A DNA stretch of 8,172 bases from a bacterium (GTDB lineage: Bacteria; JAJVIF01; JAGGVT01). The stretch is from assembly GCA_021157815.1 (NCBI GenBank), contig JAGGVT010000183.1, forward strand, positions 1-8,172, in the 5' to 3' direction. Below are positions 1 through 6,164 of this stretch, one piece after another (within the stretch, counting starts at the first letter, position 1; each line of letters opens with the position of its first letter). The position numbers were made by a program, and so were the translations under genes. Under the pieces are notes generated by a model that saw only the letters and a list, made by a program, of their open reading frames with translations, was not told where the DNA came from and made no database searches.

Positions 1-1023
1 GGATTGTCGCTCAAACATATCAGCCAGATTATCAATGCTGAAGCTCGAATTTTGCCTGAGACGGCTTTGCTTTTTGAGAATGTGCTTGGGGTGTCAGCAG
101 AACTCTGGAATAATCTGGAGGCTAATTATCGATTGTGGCTGGCAAGTCTTGAGGAAAGGGAGAAAATGAGGAAGCAGGTTGAGTGGACAAAAATGTTTCC
201 TGTTACTCAACTTGTGAAATGGGGATTGATGGAAAAACCTGAAAATCCTGTTGATAAAGTGAAAAAACTCCATGAGTTTTTTGGTGTTGGGAGTCTTGAT
301 GCGTGGAAGGCTCAATTTAACAGTACTTTAAACTCATATCAACCGCATCATGCCCGTAAATTCTCCAGTTCGGATGAATCGATAGCAACATGGTTGAGGA
401 TTGGGGAAAAGATTGCTGACGATATTGAGTGCGGACCTTATGATAGAGCTTTGTTTAACAAAGCAGTGCGCGAAATTCGTGAACTGACAGTTTTATCACA
501 TGATGAATTTATCCCGCTAATGAAAGATAAATGCGCTAATTCAGGTGTCGCTTTGGTGTTTGTACCAGAGCTGCCAAAGTCCCGATTAAGCGGTGCGGCT
601 CGATGGTTGACCAGTAATAAAGCTCTTATTATGTTAAGCCTTCGATATAAACGCAATGATCATTTCTGGTTTACATTTTTTCATGAAGCGTGCCATATTC
701 TCAAACACGGAAAGAAACTCCTTTGTATATCGGAAAGATATGAGAAAGGCAGTATTCAACCTGTAATTGATAATCCTAATGAGATTGAAGCAAATAAATG
801 GGCTGGCAGCATTTTAATTCCTGATGCACATTATAAGAAGTTTTTAAAAAAATTGGACTTCAGAGAGGAAGCAGTGATTATTGCTTTTGCTGAAGAAATA
901 AATATTGCTCCGGGGATTGTTGTTGGAAGATTGCAGCATGACGGCATGATACCCTACAGTTGGCACAACGATTTGCGAGATAAATATGAAATCAGGTTTC
1001 AACGGGAGAGACTAGCTCCATAA
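1..1023 (+). CDS. HigA-type HTH / ImmA-IrrE family zinc metallopeptidase, 5'-truncated
   Basis: The gene enters from the left edge. The reading frame is open from base 1, and the visible protein begins inside a helix-turn-helix (LSLKHISQIIN, then PETALLFENVLGVSAELW), so TTG at 4 is not the real start. This pattern is that of HigA-type antitoxins. Residues about 120-339 form an ImmA/IrrE peptidase domain. Its zinc site is HEACH (residues 227-231 counted from base 4, preceded by FF and followed by ILKHG), with a downstream NEIEANKWA segment at 259-267 that probably supplies the third ligand. Known relatives are cytoplasmic regulators. Some cleave phage-type repressors, and HTH-fused forms act as antitoxins or autoregulators. 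A HigB-like toxin would be expected just upstream, outside the window. The gene ends with TAA and converges on the pilin gene. Domain calls are firm; the toxin partner is inference. Confidence 0.88.
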   Translation, partial: GLSLKHISQIINAEARILPETALLFENVLGVSAELWNNLEANYRLWLASLEEREKMRKQVEWTKMFPVTQLVKWGLMEKPENPVDKVKKLHEFFGVGSLDAWKAQFNSTLNSYQPHHARKFSSSDESIATWLRIGEKIADDIECGPYDRALFNKAVREIRELTVLSHDEFIPLMKDKCANSGVALVFVPELPKSRLSGAARWLTSNKALIMLSLRYKRNDHFWFTFFHEACHILKHGKKLLCISERYEKGSIQPVIDNPNEIEANKWAGSILIPDAHYKKFLKKLDFREEAVIIAFAEEINIAPGIVVGRLQHDGMIPYSWHNDLRDKYEIRFQRERLAP

Positions 1024-1044
1024 TCCCGTGAGTGTCGGCAAGGA

Positions 1045-1187
1045 TGGGGCTGTTGAAAAACGCTAATGTAGGGGCGAACCTTGTGTTCACCCAGAAGGTT
1101 AGGCATAAATACAGGGCGACCCACTAGTGGGAGAACACAAGGTTCGCCCCTACGGTTTGCGCCAAAAGGTGTTTTTCAACAGCCCCA
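1045..1187. repeat. MITE-like palindromic element (TGGGGCTGTTGAAAAAC ends)
   Basis: There are two nested pairs of inverted arms. The outer arms (1045-1061 and 1171-1187) match perfectly over 17 bp. The inner arms (1068-1088 and 1133-1153) match perfectly over 21 bp and carry the motif GTAGGGGCGAACC. The loop contains a perfect 12-bp palindrome, CCCACTAGTGGG (1120-1131). It has no coding capacity that resembles a transposase, so a non-autonomous element is the best reading. It sits between two convergent genes and, if transcribed, would fold into a long hairpin that could end transcription from both sides. That role is inference. Confidence 0.8.
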
Positions 1188-1212
1188 AGGGTGCCGAATC
1201 TCACAGCGGCAA
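1188..1212. repeat. Right-hand remnant of the palindromic family also found at 5682-5786
   Basis: The bases AAGGGTGCCGAATCTCAC resemble the right arm of the 5682-5786 element (AAGGGTGCCGAAACTCCC). On the other side of the 1045-1187 element, GTGAGTGTCGGCA (1028-1040) resembles the complement of the same arm (GGGAGTTTCGGCA). The two flanks thus look like halves of one degenerate copy, split by the later insertion of the 1045-1187 element. A short CACAGC/GCTGTG stem lies at about 1203-1224, right at the end of the pilin frame. Confidence 0.5.
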
Positions 1213-1223
1213 GGACAGCTGTG

Positions 1224-1643
1224 CTATTTGATTCTGTACCATCCCGGGTCTTTGATGTTGGTTCGAATTGTCAGATATTCGGGTGGGAAAAGGAAATTCC
1301 CTCGGGAACGATAGAAAAATTCACCGGGCCAGTATGCGCTTAGCGTCTTTCTGTCAGGAGTATGTTTGCTCACATTATCGGCTAAAGGATCAGTCGGCCA
1401 TTGAGGTATCCCGCCCAAAGCATAAAACGGATTTCCCGGCAGTTTGGGATTGATCATAGCAACGTTGTGTTCCAAGGCGTCATCAGTGAAACAGTTTTTA
1501 ACGCGTGAAAGTTGATAGGGAGATTTCCACAAATACATGGGGTCGGTAAGAATATTACCCATTATTGTCCCATTGTAACCGAATCCTGGATCACCATCAC
1601 CTGGTTTGCTTTCAGGACCGCCTGTCCATCGAACAACTGTTTT
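1224..1643 (-). pseudogene. C-terminal part of the pilin-like protein in the -1 frame
   Basis: An ATG at 1562 overlaps the upstream stop (TAATG) and opens a 112-residue frame that has no signal sequence. The same frame is open well upstream of that ATG. From about 1643 it reads ...RWTGGPESKPGDGDPGFGYN... into MGNILTDPMYLWKSPY, and later contains NPFYALGGIPQWP, AYWPGEFFYRSRGN and a final DPGWYRIK. This Gly/Asp/Pro-rich, aromatic-rich stretch looks like the C-terminal domain of the same pilin. A periplasmic domain starting on its own ATG without a leader makes little sense. Losing one base, for instance in the A-run on the minus strand at 1640-1643, would explain the arrangement; repaired, the protein would be about 270 residues. 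Translational coupling of two separate proteins is the alternative. Confidence 0.6.
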
Positions 1644-2035
1644 AAGTCCCTGGCCTGAATTGGAAATGGATTGTAGGGGTAATGAGAGAGGTAGTTAAAT
1701 GCAATTAAAGGGTCCAGAGGCGGACGGGCAGTATCTTCGTTTTCACCATTGAATGGTTCGTGTTCCCACATCGTAAGGCATCCGTAATCCTTTTGCGATA
1801 ACCGTCCCCTTTTGTCTCCACCCCAGATCATTTTTGGATACAGGCCGTTACGGTCATTCGCGTATCGTGCCAGCGCCATCTGGATGGTGTGAATGTTATC
1901 CTTTACCTCTTTCTCCTTTGACGTGTATCTTGCCAGTGTAAATGCGGGCATGACAGCTGCGGTAATCATGCTCATGATTACAACTGCGATTGACAGTTCA
2001 ACTAATGTAAAACCCTCTTCAATCTTTTTTCTCAT
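1562..2035 (-). CDS. Type IV prepilin / type II secretion pseudopilin-like protein, N-terminal part of a frameshifted gene
   Basis: This is a prepilin-like protein. It has an 8-residue basic leader, MRKKIEEG, then the class III signal GFTLVELSI, with Phe at +1 and Glu at +5 of the mature protein. A hydrophobic helix follows to about residue 32, and then a soluble domain (KDNIHTIQMALARYANDRNG, later DPLIAFNYLSHYPYNPF). A prepilin peptidase would cleave after Gly8, and the mature protein would assemble in the inner membrane into a pilus or pseudopilus. The frame stops at residue 157, while the neighbouring -1 frame carries what looks like the rest of the protein (see 1224-1643). Residues after about 131 in this frame are probably out of frame. 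A promoter lies about 50 bp upstream; the Shine-Dalgarno is weak. No other secretion gene is nearby, so it is an isolated pilin-like gene. Confidence 0.8.
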   Translation of the reverse strand: MRKKIEEGFTLVELSIAVVIMSMITAAVMPAFTLARYTSKEKEVKDNIHTIQMALARYANDRNGLYPKMIWGGDKRGRLSQKDYGCLTMWEHEPFNGENEDTARPPLDPLIAFNYLSHYPYNPFPIQARDLKQLFDGQAVLKANQVMVIQDSVTMGQ

Positions 2036-2081
2036 TTTTTACAATCCAATTTCGATTACAGATTCCCATTGTCGATGCCCT

Positions 2082-2110
2082 ATATTAACAACTGGAAATG
2101 CGCTTGTAAA
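2082..2110 (-). promoter_or_regulatory. Putative sigma-70-type promoter of the pilin-like gene
   Basis: On the minus strand TTTACA (2105-2110) and TAATAT (2082-2087) are separated by exactly 17 bp. Transcription would start near 2075, giving a leader of about 40 bases before the ATG at 2035. This is consensus matching by eye only. It separates the pilin from the hepT gene upstream. Confidence 0.4.
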
Positions 2111-2262
2111 GCATACAGTGTGTTTAACGGTTCGGTATGTTATGGGAATGCGTATTTTAGAAAGCGAGAGTTGGTTAGGCAGGCTTTATATTTAGTTTGA
2201 TCTGTATGTGAAGATATATATCGAATGCCTTGTATCTAAAAATTCGGATTGTTCGACCTGTT

Positions 2263-2313
2263 TCATGATAGTAAAGTTTCAATTTCTTCCAGAAGCACTG
2301 GCAAATCCTTTTA
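2263..2313 (-). pseudogene. In-frame remnant of the HepT C-terminus beyond a premature TAA
   Basis: After the TAA codon at 2311-2313 the same frame stays open for 15 codons (KDLPVLLEEIETLLS) and ends at TGA 2263-2265. In HepT relatives as I recall them, the WDII/WDVV segment is followed by a residue such as Gln, then a short linker and DLP plus a leucine-rich helix. TAA thus sits where one residue is expected, and a single C-to-T change of CAA would produce it. Confidence 0.7.
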
Positions 2314-2598
2314 TACTACATCCCATACAATCTTATCATCCACAAATGCATAACCATGCACCAGGATATTTCGAAAGGCGATTATTCGTTTGTAATTGCT
2401 TATGCGCATGACAATATCCGGATTCAACCGATGAAGTTTGGTCATTGCTTCGCCTATAATCTCAAATTGCCTTTCCACGCCGGATTTCAATAAATCATCA
2501 TGCATGTAGTTGTCAAAGGTCTTTCCTTCAGTAAAACGCCTGACTCGATCAGCAGCTTTTCTAATGTCCTCAAGGTGTTTTTTAGATTCAATTTCCAT
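2311..2598 (-). CDS. hepT: HepT-like (DUF86) toxin of an MntA/HepT system, truncated by an in-frame stop
   Basis: This is a small all-helical HepT/HEPN-superfamily protein. The open frame gives 95 residues from ATG at 2598, which overlaps the mntA end by 11 bases, so the two are probably translationally coupled. Longer upstream starts would run deep into mntA. The signature RNILVHGY at residues 76-83 supplies the RX4HXY motif: Arg76 and His81 are the RNase-type residues, and Tyr83 matches the tyrosine that MntA antitoxins AMPylate in studied systems. The frame halts at TAA (2311-2313) right after KIVWDVV. The next in-frame codons, down to TGA at 2263, read KDLPVLLEEIETLLS, the usual C-terminal helix of this family. 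Full length would be 111 residues, normal for HepT. The toxin has therefore probably lost its last helix by a nonsense mutation. Confidence 0.85.
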   Translation of the reverse strand: MEIESKKHLEDIRKAADRVRRFTEGKTFDNYMHDDLLKSGVERQFEIIGEAMTKLHRLNPDIVMRISNYKRIIAFRNILVHGYAFVDDKIVWDVV

Positions 2599-2896
2599 AA
2601 AGCAGAACTCGGTTTTGGTTGATTGATTCAAGGAAATACGGATTATCGATTGCACTTATCATAACCAGATCAATCGATCTATTGAAAAGAGCTTCAAGAG
2701 ATTCAAGCAAACCGAAGTAGGCATCGGCGTATTCACCAAACTCAAGAGGATGAAATTCAACAAGGAAATCAAAATCACTTTCGTCTGAATCGAAATCACT
2801 GGTAGCTGCGGAACCAAACAATTCCAATCGACTAACATGATATTGTTTACACAAATTCAGAATATTTCCGTGTTCCTTTTTTAATGCTTGAATCAT
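2588..2896 (-). CDS. mntA: MntA-like minimal nucleotidyltransferase (antitoxin)
   Basis: This 102-residue protein has a minimal nucleotidyltransferase fold. The active site is visible: LFGSAATSDFDSDESDFDFL contains Gly28-Ser29 followed by the Asp41/Asp43 pair, and Asp76 in RSIDLVM is the third acidic residue. The GS-to-DXD spacing is 11 residues rather than the textbook 10, as I recall for members with the AATXXFDXXXSDXDFLVEF pattern. In characterised pairs such an enzyme transfers AMP groups from ATP to a tyrosine of HepT and so neutralises it. The catalytic set is intact, so the antitoxin may still be functional although its toxin seems truncated. The ATG at 2896 has no evident Shine-Dalgarno. 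The gene lies 43 bases after the small membrane protein gene on the same strand and might share its transcript. Confidence 0.88.
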   Translation of the reverse strand: MIQALKKEHGNILNLCKQYHVSRLELFGSAATSDFDSDESDFDFLVEFHPLEFGEYADAYFGLLESLEALFNRSIDLVMISAIDNPYFLESINQNRVLLYGN

Positions 2897-2939
2897 AATT
2901 TGCTATTGCTATCAAAGGATATTATCAATAATAGACCTT

Positions 2940-3194
2940 CTATATAAGTATATCACGCAGTTGTAGTGAGTAGCCAACTTCCAAAACCAATCCCACCTTC
3001 TGGTATTCAACTGTTTTACGCCAGGGGACATAGTTGCCGAGGAAAAAACTAAGCGCGAAGACAATAATTGCAATTAGCGCAATTATCGCGAGAATCAGAA
3101 ACAGGGGATGTCGATATCGCAGCTTGTCCTCAGGCTCGATAAGTTCATCGTATAGATCCTCTTCCTTATCGCGAATTTCGTCCAGCTCATCCAT
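2940..3194 (-). CDS. Small single-pass membrane protein of unknown function
   Basis: I do not recognise the family. The 84-residue protein has an acidic, probably helical N-terminus (MDELDEIRDKEEDLYDELIE), a basic KLRYRHP patch, and one strongly hydrophobic segment at about residues 30-53 (LFLILAIIALIAIIVF). A tail of about 30 residues (GNYVPWRKTVEYQKVGLVLE and onward) follows. The charge pattern suggests N-terminus in the cytoplasm and tail outside. I chose ATG at 3194 because AGAGGT lies 5 bases upstream. The frame continues upstream to 3269, but only through the palindromic insertion, so those residues are unlikely to be native. It follows prs on the same strand and was probably almost contiguous with it before the insertion. 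The tail is short and could be a truncated domain, but I see no continuation. Confidence 0.6.
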   Translation of the reverse strand: MDELDEIRDKEEDLYDELIEPEDKLRYRHPLFLILAIIALIAIIVFALSFFLGNYVPWRKTVEYQKVGLVLEVGYSLQLRDILI

Positions 3195-3196
3195 AC

Positions 3197-3327
3197 AAGA
3201 CCTCTGAAAAAAGCTCATTCTATTGTAGCCCGGCTTCTCATTAGCCGGGAAAACACGGGTAATATCCACGCAATACCCCGGTTAATGAGAAACCGGGCTA
3301 CCAATTATTTCCTTTTTTCAGAGGTCT
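3197..3327. mobile_element. MITE-like palindromic insertion with flanking CCATAC direct repeats
   Basis: The outer inverted arms AGACCTCTGAAAAAAG (3198-3213) and CTTTTTTCAGAGGTCT (3312-3327) are perfect over 16 bp. Inner arms at 3225-3249 and 3277-3301 (GTAGCCCGG...CCGGGCTAC) match over 25 bp with two mismatches. The direct repeat CCATAC occurs at 3191-3196 and 3328-3333, immediately outside, and fits a 6-bp target-site duplication (7 bp if the shared T is counted). No transposase is encoded, so the element would be non-autonomous. It separates prs from the small membrane protein gene. Confidence 0.75.
3200..3205 (-). promoter_or_regulatory. Shine-Dalgarno AGAGGT supplied by the end of the insertion
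   Basis: On the minus strand AGAGGT is 5 bases before the ATG at 3194 of the small membrane protein. The site lies within the terminal inverted repeat of the 3197-3327 element. The presumed original site, GGTGA (3340-3344), is now on the far side of the insertion, 8 bases before the duplicated ATG at 3329-3331. Confidence 0.5.
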
Positions 3328-3346
3328 CCATACGTTAATTCACCAA

Positions 3347-4309
3347 CTATTTATCATCACTTTCATCTTCCGGGTCCAGAAAAACATGTGAGACTGATGC
3401 GCCTGTGTGTATGTTCTTAATCGCGTCACCAAGAATCTGCCCCACGCTTAAAACAGTCAGGTTGTCGATTGGCGGGTCGAGATTTACCGGTATCGTGTTG
3501 GTTACGATTATCTCCTTGAACGCTGATTTCTTCAGGTTTTCTTGTATTCCGTCTCCGAAAACAGGATGAGTAACAGCGGCATATATCTCTATTGCGCCTT
3601 TATCTTTAAGCGCAATCGATGCATCTTTCATGGTGCCGCCGCTGGCTATCTCATCATCGAAGATAATTACAGTTTTATCTTTGACATCGCCGAAAACGTT
3701 AAAGATTGTTACTTTCCCATTTTGTCGGCGTTTATCGAGAATTGCCAATGGGCATTTCAACCTGTGGGCGTAGCCGCGTGTTCTGTTTGCCCCGCCAACA
3801 TCCGGTGATACCGCGACTATATTCTCCAATCCCATTTGCTTGATATGGTCGGAAACTAATTTTCTCGCGAGCAGCTGATCGACAGGGCCATCGAAGAATC
3901 CCTGAATCGCTTCCGCGTGAAGGTCCATTGTGAGGATACGAGATACGCCTGCAGTTTTAACAAGTTTGCCGACAAGCGCGGCGGTTATCGGGATTCGAGG
4001 ATGGTCTTTCTTTTCACTGCGAGCGTAGGCGTAATATGGCATAACGAGCGTGATTCGCTTTGCACTCGCGCGCATAAGCGCGTCGGTCATTATCAACGCT
4101 TCCATGAAATTGTGATCAACGGGACGGCACGATGTCTGCACGAGGAAGACATCTTTCTCGCGGACGTTTTCCTTGATTTGGACAAACGTATTGTCGTTTT
4201 CGAAATACGTGAATTCGATTTCACCAAGAGGAATTCCGAGATAATCGACGATTTCCTGCGCAAGGTCAATTGAGGCGCTGCCTGCAAACACTTTTAAATT
4301 TTCGTTCAC
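3347..4309 (-). CDS. prs: Ribose-phosphate pyrophosphokinase (PRPP synthetase)
   Basis: This enzyme transfers pyrophosphate from ATP to ribose 5-phosphate to make PRPP for purine, pyrimidine, NAD, histidine and tryptophan synthesis in the cytoplasm. The 320-residue length is typical of class I enzymes. Visible landmarks are KVFAGSASIDLAQ at the N-terminus, VQIKENVREKDVF, DLHAEAIQGFFD with His131, VAVSPDVGG with Asp170, LDKRR (192-195) of the catalytic loop, and the PRPP loop IIFDDEIASGGT (218-226). Several positions depart from the E. coli pattern. The usual FSDGE is FENDN (36-40), YARQDRK is YARSEKK (95-101), and DDMIDTGGT is DDEIASGGT. It therefore belongs to a divergent branch. The start is GTG at 4309 with a strong GGAGGA four bases upstream; a longer frame is not needed. 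An M24 peptidase gene lies 101 bases upstream on the same strand. The assignment is secure; the effect of the substitutions is unknown. Confidence 0.95.
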   Translation of the reverse strand: MNENLKVFAGSASIDLAQEIVDYLGIPLGEIEFTYFENDNTFVQIKENVREKDVFLVQTSCRPVDHNFMEALIMTDALMRASAKRITLVMPYYAYARSEKKDHPRIPITAALVGKLVKTAGVSRILTMDLHAEAIQGFFDGPVDQLLARKLVSDHIKQMGLENIVAVSPDVGGANRTRGYAHRLKCPLAILDKRRQNGKVTIFNVFGDVKDKTVIIFDDEIASGGTMKDASIALKDKGAIEIYAAVTHPVFGDGIQENLKKSAFKEIIVTNTIPVNLDPPIDNLTVLSVGQILGDAIKNIHTGASVSHVFLDPEDESDDK

Positions 4310-4347
4310 GTCTCCTCCAAACTGAAAGTCTGGATGATTAAGATGTT

Positions 4348-4376
4348 AAAATAACGCAAAGACAATTTCATTGCAA
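4348..4376 (-). promoter_or_regulatory. Putative sigma-70-type promoter of prs
   Basis: On the minus strand TTGCAA (4371-4376) and TATTTT (4348-4353) are 17 bp apart and lie between the M24 gene and the prs start. The -10 match is imperfect. If real, prs has its own promoter besides any readthrough from the M24 gene. Confidence 0.3.
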
Positions 4377-4410
4377 CCTGCAGAAGCTAATAATCTGGGA
4401 AATCTGGAAA

Positions 4411-5598
4411 TTACTTAACAATTTCAAGGTTCATGTTAAATCCTGTCAGATTTTTCGCTCCCTTTTGTGTAATCAAATATGTATTTTCAACACCGACTCC
4501 ACCAATGCGAGGGCTGATAATCTTTGGCTCGACCGCCATTGTATTCCCCGCTACAAACGGCATTTTATACGGCTTCGCGATAACGGGAATCTCATCGACC
4601 TCAAGCCCGATCCCGTGCGCGACAAATTTAACCTGGTTTTCTCCGGACGCCATGAAACTTTTCTCATACCCCATGTTCTTTGCCGTCTCAATAATATCCG
4701 CATAAATCTCAGATGGTATCTCTCCCGGCTTGAGTCTTTTCACAATTTCCCGATTAAGTTTAAGGCAATCCTCATGTTGTTGGAGAAATTTGCCATTGAG
4801 TCCGCCAAGTGCGTACGCTCTAGTGCAGTCCACGAGATAGCCTCCCACTCCGGCGACAATATCAGCTAGAATCGGAACTCCTTTTTTTAGTCTGGTGTTT
4901 CCGCCAATCTGCGGAGCCGCTGGGTACATTCCACGCACTCCGACAGGCCCGTTGAAATGAACCGGTGTCGCGGATGATGCTCCAAATGATAGATGGGCGG
5001 CGTACAGTTCCATTCCAAACGCGCGCATGCGAATTACACCCTGATGTTTATTCCGTCGCATAAAATATTCTATCCGCGCTGAAATCTCTGTCTCGGTTAC
5101 GCCCTCCTCAAGCATGTTTGGAATTTCAGCGAATGTCTTTTTCAAAATAGCCGCCGCTTTTTTCATCATGCCGATTTCAAATTCAGATTTAATCGAGCGT
5201 TGCAGACGGACATTTAACGAGATGTCTCCAATCTCGCATGGCAGAATCGATGCCAGTTTGGCGTATAATTTCGCGGGGATGACATCCATTTCCAGCCCGA
5301 TTCGCTTTGGGAGGCGATACTTGTTCTGTTTGAGAACATCGCCTACTTTAACGGGATTTGAAATAGGGACAATATTTTCAATCGGAGATTCCCTTTTCGC
5401 CCGGTCAATGTTCTTAACCACCATAAACAGCGGTTTGCCAGTGGTCGGAACATACAACGCGCCGTTTTGCAGTGTTCCGGTATAGTAGAAAAGATCAACG
5501 TTCTGATAAATCAGCGCCGCGCCGAATCCCGATTTCTTCAATGATTTACGAAGGTTTTCAATGCGGGAGAATATCTCTTTTTCAAGTGTAAGTGTCAT
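4411..5598 (-). CDS. M24 family metallopeptidase (Xaa-Pro peptidase / aminopeptidase P-like)
   Basis: This 395-residue two-domain pita-bread enzyme has a creatinase-type N-terminal domain (about 1-135) and a catalytic M24 domain (about 140-395). All five dimetal ligands can be placed: Asp246 (ILADIVAG), Asp257 (YLVDCTRAY), His328 (FVAHGIGLEVDEIP), Glu357 (MAVEPKI) and Glu371 (GVGVENTYLI). An extra His at 214 (TPVHFNGP) is where substrate-binding histidines occur in this family. Such enzymes usually remove an N-terminal residue before proline or split Xaa-Pro dipeptides. Some members have other substrates, so the exact activity is open. No signal peptide is seen, so it is probably cytoplasmic. 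ATG at 5598 has GAGGT 5 bases upstream (5604-5608). It lies upstream of prs and diverges from the AMIN protein gene. Confidence 0.92.
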   Translation of the reverse strand: MTLTLEKEIFSRIENLRKSLKKSGFGAALIYQNVDLFYYTGTLQNGALYVPTTGKPLFMVVKNIDRAKRESPIENIVPISNPVKVGDVLKQNKYRLPKRIGLEMDVIPAKLYAKLASILPCEIGDISLNVRLQRSIKSEFEIGMMKKAAAILKKTFAEIPNMLEEGVTETEISARIEYFMRRNKHQGVIRMRAFGMELYAAHLSFGASSATPVHFNGPVGVRGMYPAAPQIGGNTRLKKGVPILADIVAGVGGYLVDCTRAYALGGLNGKFLQQHEDCLKLNREIVKRLKPGEIPSEIYADIIETAKNMGYEKSFMASGENQVKFVAHGIGLEVDEIPVIAKPYKMPFVAGNTMAVEPKIISPRIGGVGVENTYLITQKGAKNLTGFNMNLEIVK

Positions 5599-5681
5599 TC
5601 AGTACCTCACTGCTTATTAAATAATGCTGTCAATAGAATATTCTAAATCCTGAGAGGAATAATATCCAGCGTGATTTTACC

Positions 5682-5786
5682 CCGGGAGCTTTGGCACCCT
5701 TGCCGGATGGGGGCGAAGCCCCTCCAGTTTTTTTAACAGGAGTGCTGAGGCACTCAGGTTTCCGGCAAGGGTGCCGAAACTCCCGG
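5682..5786. repeat. Cruciform-like palindromic repeat with two internal hairpins
   Basis: Arms at 5682-5707 and 5761-5786 pair over 26 bases with two mismatches; the core motif is GGCACCCTTGCCGG. Between them lie two small hairpins: GGGGC-GAA-GCCCC (5710-5722) and GAGTGC-TGAG-GCACTC (5740-5755). Seven Ts (5728-5734) follow the first. The result is a three-way or four-way folding unit. A degenerate relative flanks the element at 1045-1187, so this is a dispersed family. It lies between two divergent genes, where a terminator is not needed. Confidence 0.75.
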
Positions 5787-6164
5787 CAAAGGAAAATTTT
5801 ATACCAAATTTATGAACATATTACCGATACTTAATAGTGCACATTATTGTGCCTGTTCCTGCTTTGTTTTCCTCATTATTAATTGTTGGTATCCGGGACA
5901 ATTTTCCCCTTTGCCGGTTTTCAAGGGACGGCAACTCGTCCAGACAGCCAAACTGATGTTAAACACGTCATAATCCATGAATTGAACGATAAAGGTACTA
6001 TTATTGTAATTTGGGTAACTCGAATATAAAAATCCCAACTTGACTTGCATTTTGGGTATATTTTGTTAAGCTTTAAGAGTAATTAAGAAATATAAGATCT
6101 AATTCAGATATAGTAGCCATAGTAAATCTCGTAACCACAAAATATAGTAGTTTATCAACCATCT
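5787..6164. other. Intergenic stretch with no recognisable gene
   Basis: This AT-rich stretch separates the palindromic repeat from the AMIN protein gene. A 68-codon minus-strand frame (5844-6050) resembles nothing and is probably chance. TTGACT at 6040-6045 could be a -35 box for the AMIN gene, but I find no good -10 at proper spacing. The word ATATAGTAG occurs twice near 6110 and 6145. Nothing else stands out. Confidence 0.5.

Noticed and set aside
1081-1314. 77-codon plus-strand frame across the palindromic element
   Set aside because: It is built mostly from the inverted repeat and the antisense of the pilin C-terminus, so it is a shadow frame.
1624-1650. Programmed -1 frameshifting in the pilin gene at CTTAAAAC
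   Set aside because: The site does not fit the X XXY YYZ slippery pattern and I see no clear downstream stimulator. A mutation or sequencing error is simpler.
2599-2655. Longer HepT start at 2655
   Set aside because: It would overlap mntA by 68 bases and adds residues unlike the family. The ATG at 2598 gives the normal HepT N-terminus.
3195-3269. 25-residue N-terminal extension of the small membrane protein
   Set aside because: It is encoded entirely inside the palindromic insertion, and a good ribosome-binding site sits before the ATG at 3194.
5710-5734. Rho-independent terminator GGGGCGAAGCCCC followed by Ts
   Set aside because: The stem is only 5 bp, the T-run starts 5 bases later, and no plus-strand gene lies upstream to be terminated. 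It is part of the palindromic repeat.
5844-6050. 68-codon minus-strand frame in the divergent intergenic region
   Set aside because: There is no good Shine-Dalgarno, no recognisable motif, low-complexity composition and no neighbours in an operon; chance is more likely.
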